DNA from: Tubulanus polymorphus
Lineage: Eukaryota; Nemertea; Palaeonemertea; Tubulaniformes; Tubulanidae
Assembly (NCBI RefSeq): GCF_964204645.1
Contig: NC_134034.1
Span: 3,690,072-3,754,071 of the forward strand
Length of the DNA stretch: 64,000 nt
Direction of reading: 5' to 3'
Part shown: one piece after another, positions 10,476 to 23,500 of the stretch
How the letters are laid out: every line of letters starts with the position of its first letter
Position numbering within the stretch: position 1 is the stretch's first letter
Made by a program: the position numbers and the translations under genes
Notes under the pieces: model-generated
What the model saw: only the letters and a program-made list of their open reading frames with translations
Database searches by the model: none
What the model was told of the DNA's origin: nothing

Positions 10476-13400
10476 GATTGATGTCTGTCTGCAGAGTTTC
10501 CAGAACCTGTCATGTCAGGTCTTAAGACCTGACATGACAGGTCTGACCTGTCATGTCAGGTCCCGAAAAAACCCAAACTCATGACAATATTTGACGAAAC
10601 GGCGAAATATCTAGACATGTGCTAGACGAATGGAAGAACATTTTGAGTTGAATGAATATTCTGACCCGTCGTTAATATCGAAAATGATTCAACAATAACG
10701 ATAAGGAAATTGTTCTGACAAATAATTCATTTGAAAGGTTGATTTATAAGAAGAAAATATTTATGTGTAAACTATGACTTATTTCTGTATTAAAGGGAAA
10801 AAAATAAGTTTATAAGTTTTAATTTAGTAGATGAATTTATTAATGTAGAAGTAAGAGCACATTATAAGTCTAAGAGAAAATTTTCGCTAGATGAATCGAG
10901 GTCTTGATATTTCGTTTCCGCAATAAGACACTGAAAATTATCTGCTCACTATCACAGTTCGGCAACACTCCTCACTGTCATCAGTCATGAAGTCTCACTA
11001 TTTATATTCATTGTCTTTATGATGTACATGTAAAAGAGCCGAATGCAATATAGAAACTGATTTTATTGAGACTGATTTTAAATCTACTCATCAATTTAAA
11101 GCATGAAGTTTTTTTTCAATTTATACCAGTTTTAATGCAGACCTGTCACCTCAGGTCCCGAGAAGCTCTGCAAAATGGCGCGAGCTGCCGTGTGAGGTCT
11201 CACTTCATAATTATTGTTTTATAGCAACTTAAGATTAACTCTATCAATGGTTAGCAATTTATATTATACTTATTACTATATAAAGGTTATAAAAAGTAAA
11301 GTTTTTTCCATTTCATCAGTTTTAGTGCAGACCTGTCACCACAGGTCCCGAGAAGCTCTGCAAAATGGCGCGAGCTGCCGTGTGAGGTCTCGCTTCAAAA
11401 TTATTGTTTTATAGTAACTTAAGATTACCTATATCCATGGTTAGCAATTTATATTATATTCATTGCTATAAAGAGACCATAAAAATTAAAGTTTTCCTTC
11501 ATTTCATCATTTTAAATGCAGACCTGTCACCACAGGTCTCGAGAAGCTCTGCAAAATGGCGCGAGCTGCCGTGTGAGGTCTCGCTTCAAAATTATTGTTT
11601 TATAGTAACTTAAGATTAACTCTATCTATGGTTAGCAATCTATATTATACTCTTTACTATAAAGAGACCATAAAAATTAAAGTTTTCCTTCATTTCATCA
11701 GTTTTAATGCAGACCTGTCACCACAGGTCCCGAGAAGCTCTGCAAAATGGCGCGAGCTGCCGTGTGAGGTCTCGCTTCAAAATTATTGTTTTATGGTAAC
11801 TTAAGATTAACTCTATCTATGGTTAGCAATTTATATTATACTTATTACTATATAAAGGTTATAAAAAGTAAAGTTTTTTCCATTTCATCAGTTTTAGTGC
11901 AGACCTGTCACCACAGGTCCCGAGAAGCTCTGCAAAATGGCGCGCGTTGCCGTGTGAGGTCTCGCTTCAAAATCATTGTTTTATAGTAACTTAAGATTAC
12001 CTATATCCATGGTTAGCAATTTATATTATATTCATTGCTATAAAGAGAACATGAAAATTAAAGTTTTCCTTCATTTCATCAGTTTTAATGCAGACCTGTC
12101 ACCACAGGTCTCGAGAAGCTCTGCAAAATGGCGCGAGCTGCCGTGTGAGGTCTCGCTTCATAATTATTGTTTTATAGTAACTTGAGATTACCTATATCCA
12201 TGGTTAGCAATTTATATTATATTCATTACTATAAAGATACCATAAAAAGTGAAGTTTTTTCCATTTCATCAGTTTTAATGCAGACCTGTCACCACAGGTC
12301 CGGAAGACTCTGCAAAATGGCGCGAGCTGCCGTGTGAGGTCTCGCTTCAAAATTATTGTTTTATTGTAACTTTAGATTAACTCTATCTATGGTTAGCAAT
12401 TTATATTATACTTATTACTATATAAAGGTTATAAAAAGTAAAGTTTTTTCCATTTCATCAGTTTTAGTGCAGACCTGTCACCACAGGTCCCGAGAAGCTC
12501 TGCAAAATGGCGCGAGCTGCCGTGTGAGGTCTCGCTTCAAAATTATTGTTTTATGGTAACTTAAGATTAACTCTATCTATGGTTAGCAATTTATATTATA
12601 CTTATTACTATATAAAGGTTATAAAAAGTAAAGTTTTTTCCATTTCATCAGTTTTAGTGCAGACCTGTCACCACAGGTCCCGAGAAGCTCTGCAAAATGG
12701 CGCGCGTTGCCGTGTGAGGTCTCGCTTCAAAATCATTGTTTTATAGTAACTTAAGATTACCTATATCCATGGTTAGCAATTTATATTATATTCATTGCTA
12801 TAAAGAGACCATAAAAATTAAAGTTTTCCTTCATTTCATCAGTTTTAATACAGACCTGTCACCACAGGTCTCGAGAAGCTCTGCAAAATGGCGCGAGCTG
12901 CCGTGTGAGGTCTCGCTTCATAATTATTGTTTTATAGTAACTTTAGATTAACTCTATCTATGGTTAGCAATTTATATTATATTCATTACTATAAAGAGAC
13001 CATAAAAATTAAAGTTTTCCTTCATTTCATCAGTTTTAATGCAGACCTGTCACCACAGGTCCCGAAGACTCTGCAAAATGGCGCGAGCTGCCGTGTGAGG
13101 TCTCGCTTCATAATTATTGTTTTATAGTAACTTGAGATTACCTATATCCATGGTTAGCAATTTATATTATATTCATTACTATAAAGATACCATAAAAAGT
13201 GAAGTTTTTTCCATTTCATCAGTTTTAATGCAGACCTGTCACCACAGGTCCGGAAGACTCTGCAAAATGGCGCGAGCTGCCGTGTGAGGTCTCGCTTCAA
13301 AATTATTGTTTTATTGTAACTTTAGATTAACTCTATCTATGGTTAGCAATTTATATTATACTTATTACTATATAAAGGTTATAAAAAGTAAAGTTTTTTC

Positions 13401-15252
13401 CATTTCATCAGTTTTAGTGCAGACCTGTCACCACAGGTCCCGAGAAGCTCTGCAAAATGGCGCGAGCTGCCGTGTGAGGTCTCGCTTCAAAATTATTGTT
13501 TTATGGTAACTTAAGATTAACTCTATCTATGGTTAGCAATTTATATTATACTTATTACTATATAAAGGTTATAAAAAGTAAAGTTTTTTCCATTTCATCA
13601 GTTTTAGTGCAGACCTGTCACCACAGGTCCCGAGAAGCTCTGCAAAATGGCGCGCGTTGCCGTGTGAGGTCTCGCTTCAAAATCATTGTTTTATAGTAAC
13701 TTAAGATTACCTATATCCATGGTTAGCAATTTATATTATATTCATTGCTATAAAGAGACCATAAAAATTAAAGTTTTCCTTCATTTCATCAGTTTTAATA
13801 CAGACCTGTCACCACAGGTCTCGAGAAGCTCTGCAAAATGGCGCGAGCTGCCGTGTGAGGTCTCGCTTCATAATTATTGTTTTATAGTAACTTTAGATTA
13901 ACTCTATCTATGGTTAGCAATTTATATTATATTCATTACTATAAAGAGACCATAAAAATTAAAGTTTTCCTTCATTTCATCAGTTTTAATGCAGACCTGT
14001 CACCACAGGTCCCGAAGACTCTGCAAAATGGCGCGAGCTGCCGTGTGAGGTCTCGCTTCATAATTATTGTTTTATAGTAACTTTAGATTAACTCTATCTA
14101 TGGTTAGCAATTTATATTATATTCATTACTATAAAGAGACCATAAAAATTAAAGTTTTCCTTCATTTCATCAGTTTTAATGCAGACCTGTCACCACAGGT
14201 CCCGAAGACTCTGCAAAATGGCGCGAGCTGCCGTGTGAGGTCTCGCTTCATAATTATTGTTTTATAGTAACTTTAGATTAACTCTATCTATGGTTAGCAA
14301 TTTATATTATATTCATTACTATAAAGAGACCATAAAAATTAAAGTTTTCCTTCATTTCATCAGTTTTAATGCAGACCTGTCACCACAGGTCCCGAAGACT
14401 CTGCAAAATGGCGCGAGCTGCCGTGTGAGGTCTCGCTTCATAATTATTGTTTTATAGTAACTTAAGATTAACTCTATCTATGGTTAGCAATCTATATTAT
14501 ACTCTTTACTATAAAGAGACCATAAAAATTAAAGTTTTCCTTCATTTCATCAGTTTTAATGCAGACCTGTCACCACAGGTCCCGAGAAGCTCTGCAAAAT
14601 GGCGCGAGCTGCCGTGTGAGGTCTCGCTTCAAAATTATTGTTTTATAGTAACTTAAGATTAATTCTATCCATGGTTAGCAATTTATATTATATTCATTGC
14701 TATAAAGAGACCATAAAAATTATATATAATAAAATTACCATAATATATAATAATATAGGGCCTAATCTTAATGAGTATAATGATTGTTATTAATACTGAT
14801 TATGATTACATAAGGCACTACTGGTATCATTTTGCCTGATCTTGATATTTTTATGTTTCGTGTTACAAAAAAATAAATTAATTGTAAACAATTCGTTCAA
14901 TGTTCTCCAATAATTCACAATCATTCCATCTTTATTATTATAAGGCGATATAGTTCAACAACTTTTTATAAACGGACAAACATAAATTCTTAAATGAATT
15001 CTAAACACATCATAGTTTGTTTTTTGTTTTTGAATAATATATTCAGAAAGCACTACGATATGTTCTTTGTGTTCTTATCGGCTATCATTTGTTCTAAATC
15101 CGCGCCTATCATATCTTCTAATCGCCTATCATCGGTTCAGTCATAACGATTTTCATTTTAGCGAATCGACCTGTCACCTGAGGTCCCACCTGTCATGTCA
15201 GGTCTTGGGCCCTGACATGACAGGTTCTGGAAACTCTGCAGACAGACCTAAA
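10476..15252. mobile_element. Long inverted-repeat element carrying a satellite array
   Basis: The left end (GTCTGTCTGCAGAGTTTCC, AGAACCTGTCATGTCAGG, from about 10483) and the right end (about 15176-15247) are inverted copies of one another. Each holds further small palindromes of CCTGTCATGTCAGG. The 10 bp word TGTATCACTT lies just outside both ends (10466-10475 and 15253-15262) and could be the target duplication. A 9-11 bp duplication with long inverted ends would fit a Mutator-like non-autonomous element, but the outermost 5-7 bases do not match, so the class is uncertain. No transposase is seen; the interior is AT-rich flank plus about 19 satellite monomers. Confidence 0.6.
11135..14730 (+). 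repeat. 190 bp satellite array, about 19 monomers
   Basis: Monomers of about 190 bp each contain GCAGACCTGTCACCACAGG, AAGCTCTGCAAAATGGCGCG, CCGTGTGAGGTCTCGCTTC and an AT-rich half (GGTTAGCAATTTATATTATA). Five-monomer blocks at about 12356-13305 and 13306-14255 look identical (950 bp), a higher-order repeat. Monomers around 13877, 14067 and 14257 are near-identical, so recent homogenisation is likely. Each monomer also spans a 66-70 codon open frame, which simply recurs with the unit and has no family resemblance. Confidence 0.92.
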
Positions 15253-15259
15253 TGTATCA

Positions 15260-16115
15260 CTTCCGGGTATCGCCAATAAACTATAAATTCAATCAAGATG
15301 TAGCAGAGCGCCCTCTTGTGGTAGAAATTAAGGACTTTACTAATCCCTAGTTTTTTTTCCGGATTTTTCAGTTTGTGAATCTGTTTTGTTTCTGTGTCAA
15401 TAAATCTGCCGGTCTGGTAATAATTTGAAACGTAAACAATGAAAATGAATTGAACTAAAAAAAAAATCGTGCATTGGACTTATACCTGGATTAGCTGGAC
15501 AGGGCTACATTCTGTGCCCTGTCAACCGTTCTGTGTCAGTCTGTTTATTCATTTAGAATATCATTTGTTTTTTTAAATCACCGAGCGCTAGGGCATTGAA
15601 GAAGACACGTGAAATGATGAAGTGAAAGTAAATTTCAACTAAAATACGTACGACGGACTATATTTGGGATTAACCAGACGGTATTGCCACCTAGTGTAGG
15701 AAATTATATTTGGTATCATAGGTGACAATTTAGTACTTCTAAGGTGGAATTTCTCATGGATTTCTAGAGTTTTCGCCTTGCTTTTTAGACTGATACGTGT
15801 AAGTAGGTTTCTAAGATGCTGTCAATCTTTAATTTCCAGCGAAAAAATTGGGAGGGCGGTGAATCGAGTCGTTTAAAAAATCCGTCGGCGTCAGTCGTGA
15901 AAAATTGCGATATCATCAGTATCACCCATCACACTTCCACTTTTGGATAATGGAAATTCGGCTTTAGAAGGATGGAAGTGGATATTTTGCCTATGCAGCA
16001 TTATTTATTAAATGCTATTTTGTCAATGGCTATATATAATAAGATCTTGTATTTTGTAATTGTACAGTCCATTAATGCAAAATACCTATAAAATCATTAT
16101 ATATACTGTCATACT
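15260..16115. other. Intergenic stretch, nothing assigned
   Basis: AT-rich sequence without recognisable exons or inverted-repeat elements. Confidence 0.4.
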
Positions 16116-16240
16116 GTGTTTTTAGGGTTAGGCCTGGGGGGGGGGGGGGTTCGATAGGGTTTGGGTCTAGAGGGTTAGGGTGAGGTTTAGGGTCCGTTTT
16201 TACCCCTAGAGGGATAGGGTTAGGGTAAGGTGAGGCTATG
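16115..16240 (+). repeat. Degenerate telomere-like TTAGGG stretch
   Basis: Contains several TTAGGG/TAGGGTTAGGG-type words and a run of about 14 G. They are scattered and imperfect, so this is a degenerate interstitial G-rich repeat rather than a telomere. Confidence 0.5.
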
Positions 16241-16261
16241 TGTAGTGAAAACTTACAGCTG

Positions 16262-16345
16262 GTTTTCAGTGAGCCCGGTGGTCCTGTGGATAGACGTTAG
16301 ACTAGCAATATGCTGGTACGGGTTCGAATCCCGCTTTATGCTGCT
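16262..16345 (+). other. tRNA-like sequence (tRNA pseudogene or SINE head)
   Basis: A T-arm CGGG-TTCGAAT-CCCG and an anticodon-type stem ACTAGC-aatat-GCTGGT can be drawn, with an A-box-like GTGGTCCTGTGGATAGACG before them. The acceptor ends do not pair and the anticodon loop is only 5 nt, so a working tRNA is unlikely. Confidence 0.5.
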
Positions 16346-17443
16346 ATTTTCTCTTAACTCTGTTCTCCATATTTTCCTCGATTTTTTAAAGTCACGTGTA
16401 AATTAACCAATCAGTACGAGCCTTTGGCACAGTAGCGTTAAACGGGAAAAATGCTGCATTGGCAAAATATCCACTGCCTTAAAAAGATCAGGATCAGGTC
16501 CATCTTTGCACGCGGTGTGTTTAGCTCGTCGGAGACATCTGATTCAGTCTTGTTTCAGTAGGGTGGAAAGAAATAAGTCACTACGTCGCAGGTGCGGATC
16601 CAGGGGCATGTTGTGACCATGTCGACCAATAAAAAAGGCTCTTAATTTAGGGCGGAATGGCATATCAGCAAAATTGTTGAAATTTTACTATCGTTTTAGA
16701 GCTTTCTAAGCATCTCTGAAAGGCGTTTAGTCAAGAAACATAGGTTACATATTTAGGATGAATATCTATTGTGTATCTCAGGTTGTTACAACGGCAAATT
16801 TTGGTATAGAGAAAAAAATAAAAAGGCACTTTAAAATTCAGACCGTGTCGGGCGACACGGTCTAAATCCGCCCCTGCATCGGGCCCTCTTTCTACTACGA
16901 CCGCATCAGTTCGTTGTCCAGCATCGGTGATGCTGATGGGATTTTTCTTACAAACTGCGTTGTAGGTGATTAAAATCAGTTGTGTGTAAACACACAAAAA
17001 TCACGCGGTATCATCAGTTCAATTGTCGGTTCAAAATCAATCTTAGCCACGTGCGAACAAACCGTGTTTTTAAGTGTGAAACTAAGAGCATATTTTTGAA
17101 AGTTTTCACGCGTCGGTCACAGTTTGTATCGATGGGAATATTTTTCACGCCGTTACGAAATTAATAAGTTGCGTTAAACTAATGAATGCAATATATGAAT
17201 GACCGGTTCAATTGTCTTCAAAATGAATCATAGCAAAATGAATCATAGAAGGTTGCGACAGATGTGAATACTAGCGCGGCTGTCCTTTTTATTACCTAAA
17301 TGATTTCAGGCATTAAAACTGACTTTAAATCAACCAAAATGCTATATTTAATATCATCATCGGTTTATCTCAGTAAATTACGTCATCTCCGCATTAAGGA
17401 CGACCTAATGAAACACCTGTGAAGAAACCACCGTCCTCGGGTC

Positions 17444-18157
17444 AGCTGCTCAAAAGTTGGTTAAAGATAACCGGTGGATAAATACCATAGTAATAATGAA
17501 CTTTTGACTCTAACCCACTTTTGAGCAACTGGGACCGGTTGCATAGTCATGGCTTAGATTAAGACCAGTCTAAGACCAAATTAGTTCTATAGCCAATCTA
17601 ACATCTTAAGACCAGTCAGGAGGTCTAAACATTTATGACCACTTTTGGACTTAAGTCACGATTATGCAACTGGCCCCTGGGGCCTGTTGCATAGTCGACA
17701 CTTAAGACCGAAAATGGTTGTGTATATTATGACTGTTTTTTAAGTTATTCGATTGGCTATAGAACTTAGATGGCCTAAGACTGGTTTTAAGTCTAGACTG
17801 GTCTTAAGTCTAAGCCTTGACTGTGGATCAGGATTCAGGTTGCGCAGTCGTGACTTAAGTCCAAAATTGGTCTTAGATTGGCTAGAACTAAATGGTCTCC
17901 GACTAGTCTTAAGTCTAAGCGATGACTATGGAACTGGCCACCGAATTTCAAAAGTAGTCTTAAGATTGGCTATAGAAAAAAGTTGGTCATAGACTGGTCT
18001 TAAGTCTAAGCCATAACTATGCAACCGGCCCCCGGGGCTAGTTGCTTAAAAGTTGGTTATAGATAAATACCGGTGGGTAAATACCATAGTAACAATGAAC
18101 TTCTAATTGTCACTATCTCATCAGCTGGTTAACCCTATAACCAACTTTTGAGCCCCC
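17444..18157. mobile_element. Cluster of four abutting palindromic MITEs
   Basis: In order: a CAAAAGTTGG family copy (17444-17531, ends CTGCTCAAAAGTTGG..CCACTTTTGAGCAAC), a GGCCGGTTGCATAGTC family copy (17530-17677), a longer rearranged copy of the same (17678-18032, with internal duplications of the GTCTTAAGTCTAAGCC arm) and another CAAAAGTTGG copy (18034-18157). Each folds on itself. They lie end to end sharing CCCC/GGGG junctions, which suggests insertion into the termini of earlier copies. Confidence 0.75.
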
Positions 18158-18479
18158 TGACTGCTAGTCAAGAGCTCTTTCGCATTGGGCTACAACGGTG
18201 ACTGCATTTTTCGCTGAAACCTCTAAGTCGCTAGTGCGGCAGAATGTGGCGATAGGTGCCACTTATTTCTCTTTTTTGGAACAAGGAAATAGTCATTATC
18301 GTATCACTATAGTTCAGGTACGACCTATCATCGTGCGAAAAATTGCAAACATTTATGTGTCGGAACCTTTAACCCTAACCCTTTTTGTTATCGCTTTTAG
18401 ATGATTAAAATCAGTTGTGTTTTAAGACAAGAGAGTTACGCAATATCATCGGTTAAATTGTTCAAAATCGATCATAGCG

Positions 18480-18585
18480 TGAAAGTCTAAGACCAACTTA
18501 GTTATATAGCCAATGTAACAACTTAAGACCAGTCTTAAGATTTTAAACCACTTTTAGACTTAAGTCATGACTGGCCCCTGGTGGA
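18480..18585. mobile_element. Partial GGCCGGTTGCATAGTC-family MITE
   Basis: Holds GTCTAAGACCAACTTAGTT, GACCAGTCTTAAG and GACTTAAGTCATGACTGGCC arms but lacks the left terminus. Confidence 0.6.
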
Positions 18586-18599
18586 CTTGGTTTTTGCCT

Positions 18600-20020
18600 C
18601 GGTCAAGAAATAATTTCAATCTTGGAATCGGGTTTTTTTTTGTTGCTCTAGTCTGATCACCATTTTCTATAGTCCAGTGACTGGGTGCGGTCAGTAGAAG
18701 TTCATGACCGAAGAGTGACAAACAAATCTGCGCGGTCTTAAATAGATCGGTTAAAGTCAATATAAGGTTGTCTGTGGCTTTCATCTTTAAGCCTATTTAC
18801 CTTTAAGACATAACAATTACAAAGACCGGTAAACAGCCTGTGCTGAACACATGCGCTGATAAACATAGTAGACCATTTTGCTCAACTCGAGTTGGATCCG
18901 TAAAACTCATGAGGTAACTGTTTTCAACTGTTATGTTAATTGATATATTTTCATGTCACTGTAGACTGGATAACATATATCTCCAGGTCGTTTCCTTAAA
19001 AGTCAATTTTTTAATTCGATCGAAAATGTTTTTACTCATTTCATGGCTTAATTGTCGAAAAAATGCCTGGATTCTGGAAAAAAAGTTTTTAGACTTTCGA
19101 CTTAGATTTAGGGCTATGAATAGCACCAAAAATTCATAAAGACTAATGTTTCATAGTACGTATCAGGGTGGCCACTCATGTGGAATTCAGGGAAATCAGG
19201 GACAATTCAGGGAATTCGATTTTCACCCAAAAAGTCATGGAATAGTCAGGGTATTTCATGAAAAAGGTAAAAAATCGTGGAAAAGTCGGGGAAAACTATT
19301 TTGATGCGTGTCAGAAATGCATTTTACATCACTATCTAAAAATTTGGAATAAAATGCACCGTAGTTGAGACAACTTCGGTCATGGACTTTTGGTAAAATG
19401 TTCAGGTAAAAGTCCTGGAAAAACAAAAGCAGATTAAAGTGGCCACCCGGCGTATTTTGGTGCCGGTCCGACTTCTAAAAACCTTGCAAGAAAGATATCT
19501 AGGACTTAAATCCCTGAATGAAAATGTCAATAATCTAGAAAGTTCTACGCAACATGCGCACATGGAATAGGAATTGTCTTCAAGGACGACTGCACACATG
19601 TAGACACGCGCGCTTGTTTTTAAGGAGTTTAGTGGTGCTGTATAGTGGCAATGTTTGTTGCGACAATAGAAAGTTTTAAGATATGCGAAGCTTCCCATTT
19701 TAGAGTTCTAGAATATTGTAAAGCTTCCCTTTTCGAGTCAACAGTTCTAGAATATTCCGCGAATAGTTCTGCTCGACGAAGAGAAAGCCCGCTGGTCCGG
19801 GAGCCGGGCTTAATAAATGTCACCGACTTTGCAGGATCTGGATGAGGGTTTAAAAAAAAATATTTTCGTGACTTCAAATTGATATGAATTTATGGTACGT
19901 AAGAACCGAAATTACCAGCGAAACTATTAAAGAGGCTCGCAGAATATTCGGCTTTCAAACTTCCATTAAGGAGGCATTTTCGCAATGCCTTCACTGCAAT
20001 ATTAGTCATGTAGACCAGTC
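18600..20020. other. Intergenic stretch, nothing assigned
   Basis: No exon or element recognised. Around 19160-19440 there are runs of CAGGGAAATCAGGGA-like words of unknown nature. Confidence 0.35.
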
Positions 20021-20035
20021 ATAGGATATATACAA

Positions 20036-20060
20036 ATATATATATAAATATATATATATA

Positions 20061-20124
<64 letters not shown>

Positions 20125-20125
20125 C
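20036..20125. repeat. (TA)n microsatellite
   Basis: About 90 bp of nearly pure TA, upstream of the DnaJ gene. Confidence 0.95.
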
Positions 20126-20561
20126 CTGCTTCCTTATGGGCCCTTCCTTATGGGTGAGTGATGCTTTTAGGAATGTGTTGAAATCGTGAATTGCGTAAAG
20201 TTGTATTTTTATTTCGGCGGCCGGCAATTCGGATCAATTTCTTCTGTTTGCGTCTCGAAACAATACGACGATTATCGTCGCGTTATCGAAACCGCGTCGA
20301 TTATTCCGGGGGTGTTTAAAAACCACGCTTCTGACCTGGTTGCGGTTATTGTGTTGCGATTAATAGCACGAATTATCGCTGTAGTAAAAGTTTTTGTGTT
20401 TGTGTTTTTTGCAGAGATTTCAGGACAACGCGTAGAATACAGAACAGACCGAATAGGCAGACGCGGACAGAGACAGCAGACGGACGGTTGAGTTCGTGGT
20501 TGAACTAGTTTTCCTGACAATCAATTGGAAAGAGTTATAGTAAAACATTTTAAGTTTAAAG

Positions 20562-23500
20562 ATGGGCGAATATTACGTCATTCTCGGAGTGAGGAAAGAT
20601 GCGTCGGACACAGATATCAAAAAAGCGTAAGTTTTTCGGCGGGAATTTTTCGTTTTGATATCGCGAGCTGAAAAACAAGAAATGAGTTCCGAAAGAAGCG
20701 GGCCTAAAATTTGACTTGATCACATAGTGGCAATGATTGCCAAAATGGAACTACGAGATATCTCATTGTGACAATGATGGCCGAAATGGAACTAGGAGAT
20801 ATCTCGTAGTGACAATGATGGCTGAACTGGAACTATGAGATGTCTCATAGTGACTATGATGGGTGAACTGGAACATCGAGATATGTCTATAGTACGCGTT
20901 ACCTGATTAAGGCAGTTATCATCATTTTAGAATTCCGCTTCGTGTTAAATCTTATCTGTTCACTCGTCATTTCCAGCCGTAGTAATCATTTCTAGGGAGC
21001 ACCTTTGAACATCTATTGCATGAAATTGGCGCTATATAAATTTTGACATTCGTTCATCGTACGTTTCGTTTTTTTTTTGTTTTTCTCGCGGCGTAGATAT
21101 CGGAAACTAGCGTTGAAATGGCACCCGGACAAAAACCCGAACAACAAAGACGAGGCCGAGAGAAAATTCAAAGAGATTTCCGAGGCGTACGAGGTCCTAT
21201 CTGACGGTTTGTACTCATTCATTTATTAATCTTAGTCGATGATACTATTATTTGTTTATTATCTATTAATCAGGGAACGATTTTAACGAATTACTATTTG
21301 AATTGCTCTGTGTTTTTTATCCTAAATTCCGTAGTAATTAATGATACGTGAACTGATTAGTGAATGGTCTAAATGAATTAATTACAGGGTCCCTGCGACT
21401 CCTTGATTCCTTAGAAACTTCTTTGTAACGGAAAGTGTTTTTAAAGCAGCTTGAATTTAGCAAAATGCCCAAAACTTATTTAAAACTTGTCTAATTTTGA
21501 GTAGGGCCTAATAGGCAATCAGAAATTATCGTCTACAGGTAGTTTGCAATGTAGAGTAAACTACGCTACGCTTAGATGGGTATAGTTGGGGCAGTAGACA
21601 GTTACTGAATAAGTTAGTAGTGAACGGGATAAAAATTTACTTACAAAACCACTGAATTAATGGTTCAGCGAGATAAACCATACCAATTTAGGAGGAATTT
21701 TCTCCTTTTAAACTCGTAATATCCAGGAATAACTGATCATCCTTAATTAGTATTTGTATTCATGTGTTTTGTGAAATATCAATTCAACTAGTAGTTAATG
21801 ATACTTAATTGACACGTTTGATTAATTGCTAATTGATGCTGTTTAGACTTAATTAGCTTGATTATTGCGGATATCTCATTTAATTGGTGGTAATAATAGC
21901 GGTTTATCGCGTGATTTTAGAAAAAAAACGTAGTCATAGAAATATTATTTTGAAATTTAAAAAAAATTCAGTTACTTAGAGTCACTGTTTATTAATGATA
22001 CTTAATCAAAAAGAACATGTTTATATGAATTAGATACGATACTTAGTTGATCAGTGTATAATTGGCCGTACTACTATTGCTACCTCAAATAGTTAATAAT
22101 AATAATAATAATAATAATTTATATCCACAATAAATTACAACATACCATAAGGATATACAAAAATATGGGACAAGTATGGGACATTTTAATATAATGCGGG
22201 GGAGATTAGATGAAGCCAACAAAGGCTTATGAACGGTGATGGGCTAGTTGACTAAAACTTTGTCAACCCTTAAGCGTTGACCGGATTGCTGGAAATCATC
22301 TGAAAAAATTCACTTCAGACCCAGCACACTTTTCTAAACAGCGTACCGCTATAGCGCGTTGTTGGTAACTACTATTTCCCTATGTTTGACAGGTGCTGCC
22401 ATCTTCAAATAGAGATAAAAACTAATTATCGATTTCATCAATACATTACGATGCGGTGAATCGCGACACAGCGATGCGTTGTACTTGCAAAAGCCATCAC
22501 CAATATATACACCGCACTGCGGAGTAGATACACTACTAAAAGGGTTTAAGCGACCGGGTCGATAAATGCCGTGGTGACATTTGAAATAGCATTGGTTCAC
22601 CAATCTTTACCAATTTTTGAGCAATTGTCCCAATGACATTTATTGAATGTTTGTGATTACCGAGGTGATAAATCATCGAAATATCTTAACCCATTAGCAC
22701 TCAAGCTGTGCGTATCCGCCCTGCCTATTACTCCTCAAGCCGCCCGAATCCGCCCGGCACTTTTTTCATATGCTGCACGAAAACGGCTAAAGTGGAATTC
22801 GAACCCAATAGCTTATGATAAACTACACACCTAAGTCCTCGAAATACCGAACAGAAATCAACATCCTCCGATTTCAATTTCTGGAGGATTTCGAGTTTGT
22901 ACATAACACATCTGAGCGCTCACTTCAAATTCAAGTAAGTTTGGATGAATTTCGGGGTCCTAAAAGGACACGATTTTGGTGGCTCACCTCATCAAATCAT
23001 ACATCATATAAAAGCCTTGACTATTTACTACAAAATAAAACTAACTTGTAATGCATGGAAATAAACAGCAAATGAGCTATTCAGTATCGTGATGAACTTG
23101 GATTTTATCTTGAATTTTCTGAGGAGTAATTGACTCTCCTTAGCGCAATTCCTGAGTGCTAATGGGTTAAGATAAAATATTTTACATTACGTCGACCGGG
23201 TCGGCAGTGAAGATAAATAATTAATATATCCGCGTTTTTAATTTTTCCGCAGCCGACAAACGTCGTATTTACGACCAGTACGGAAAGGACGGTCTAACCG
23301 GAGCCGGCGCGAGCAACGGAGCTGACTTCGGCGCGGGCGGCGGATTCGACTTTGATTTCGGCGGTGGGTTCGCGTCGCACGGCGGCGGCGCCGGCGGATT
23401 CCGTCACGATTTCATGTTCCGCGATCCGTTCGACGTTTTCCGCGATTTCTTCTCGCACGACCCGTTCGCGTCGAACGACTTCGATCCGTTTTTCCCGTTC

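Noticed and set aside
11214-14656. Series of 66-71 codon frames beginning MFYSN/MFYGN
   Set aside because: They recur once per 190 bp satellite monomer and overlap the next unit; they are a property of the repeat with no family resemblance.
16115-16240. Chromosome end (telomere)
   Set aside because: TTAGGG words are few and imperfect and ordinary sequence continues on both sides.
16262-16345. Functional tRNA gene
   Set aside because: The T-arm and one stem fit but acceptor ends do not pair and the anticodon loop is 5 nt.
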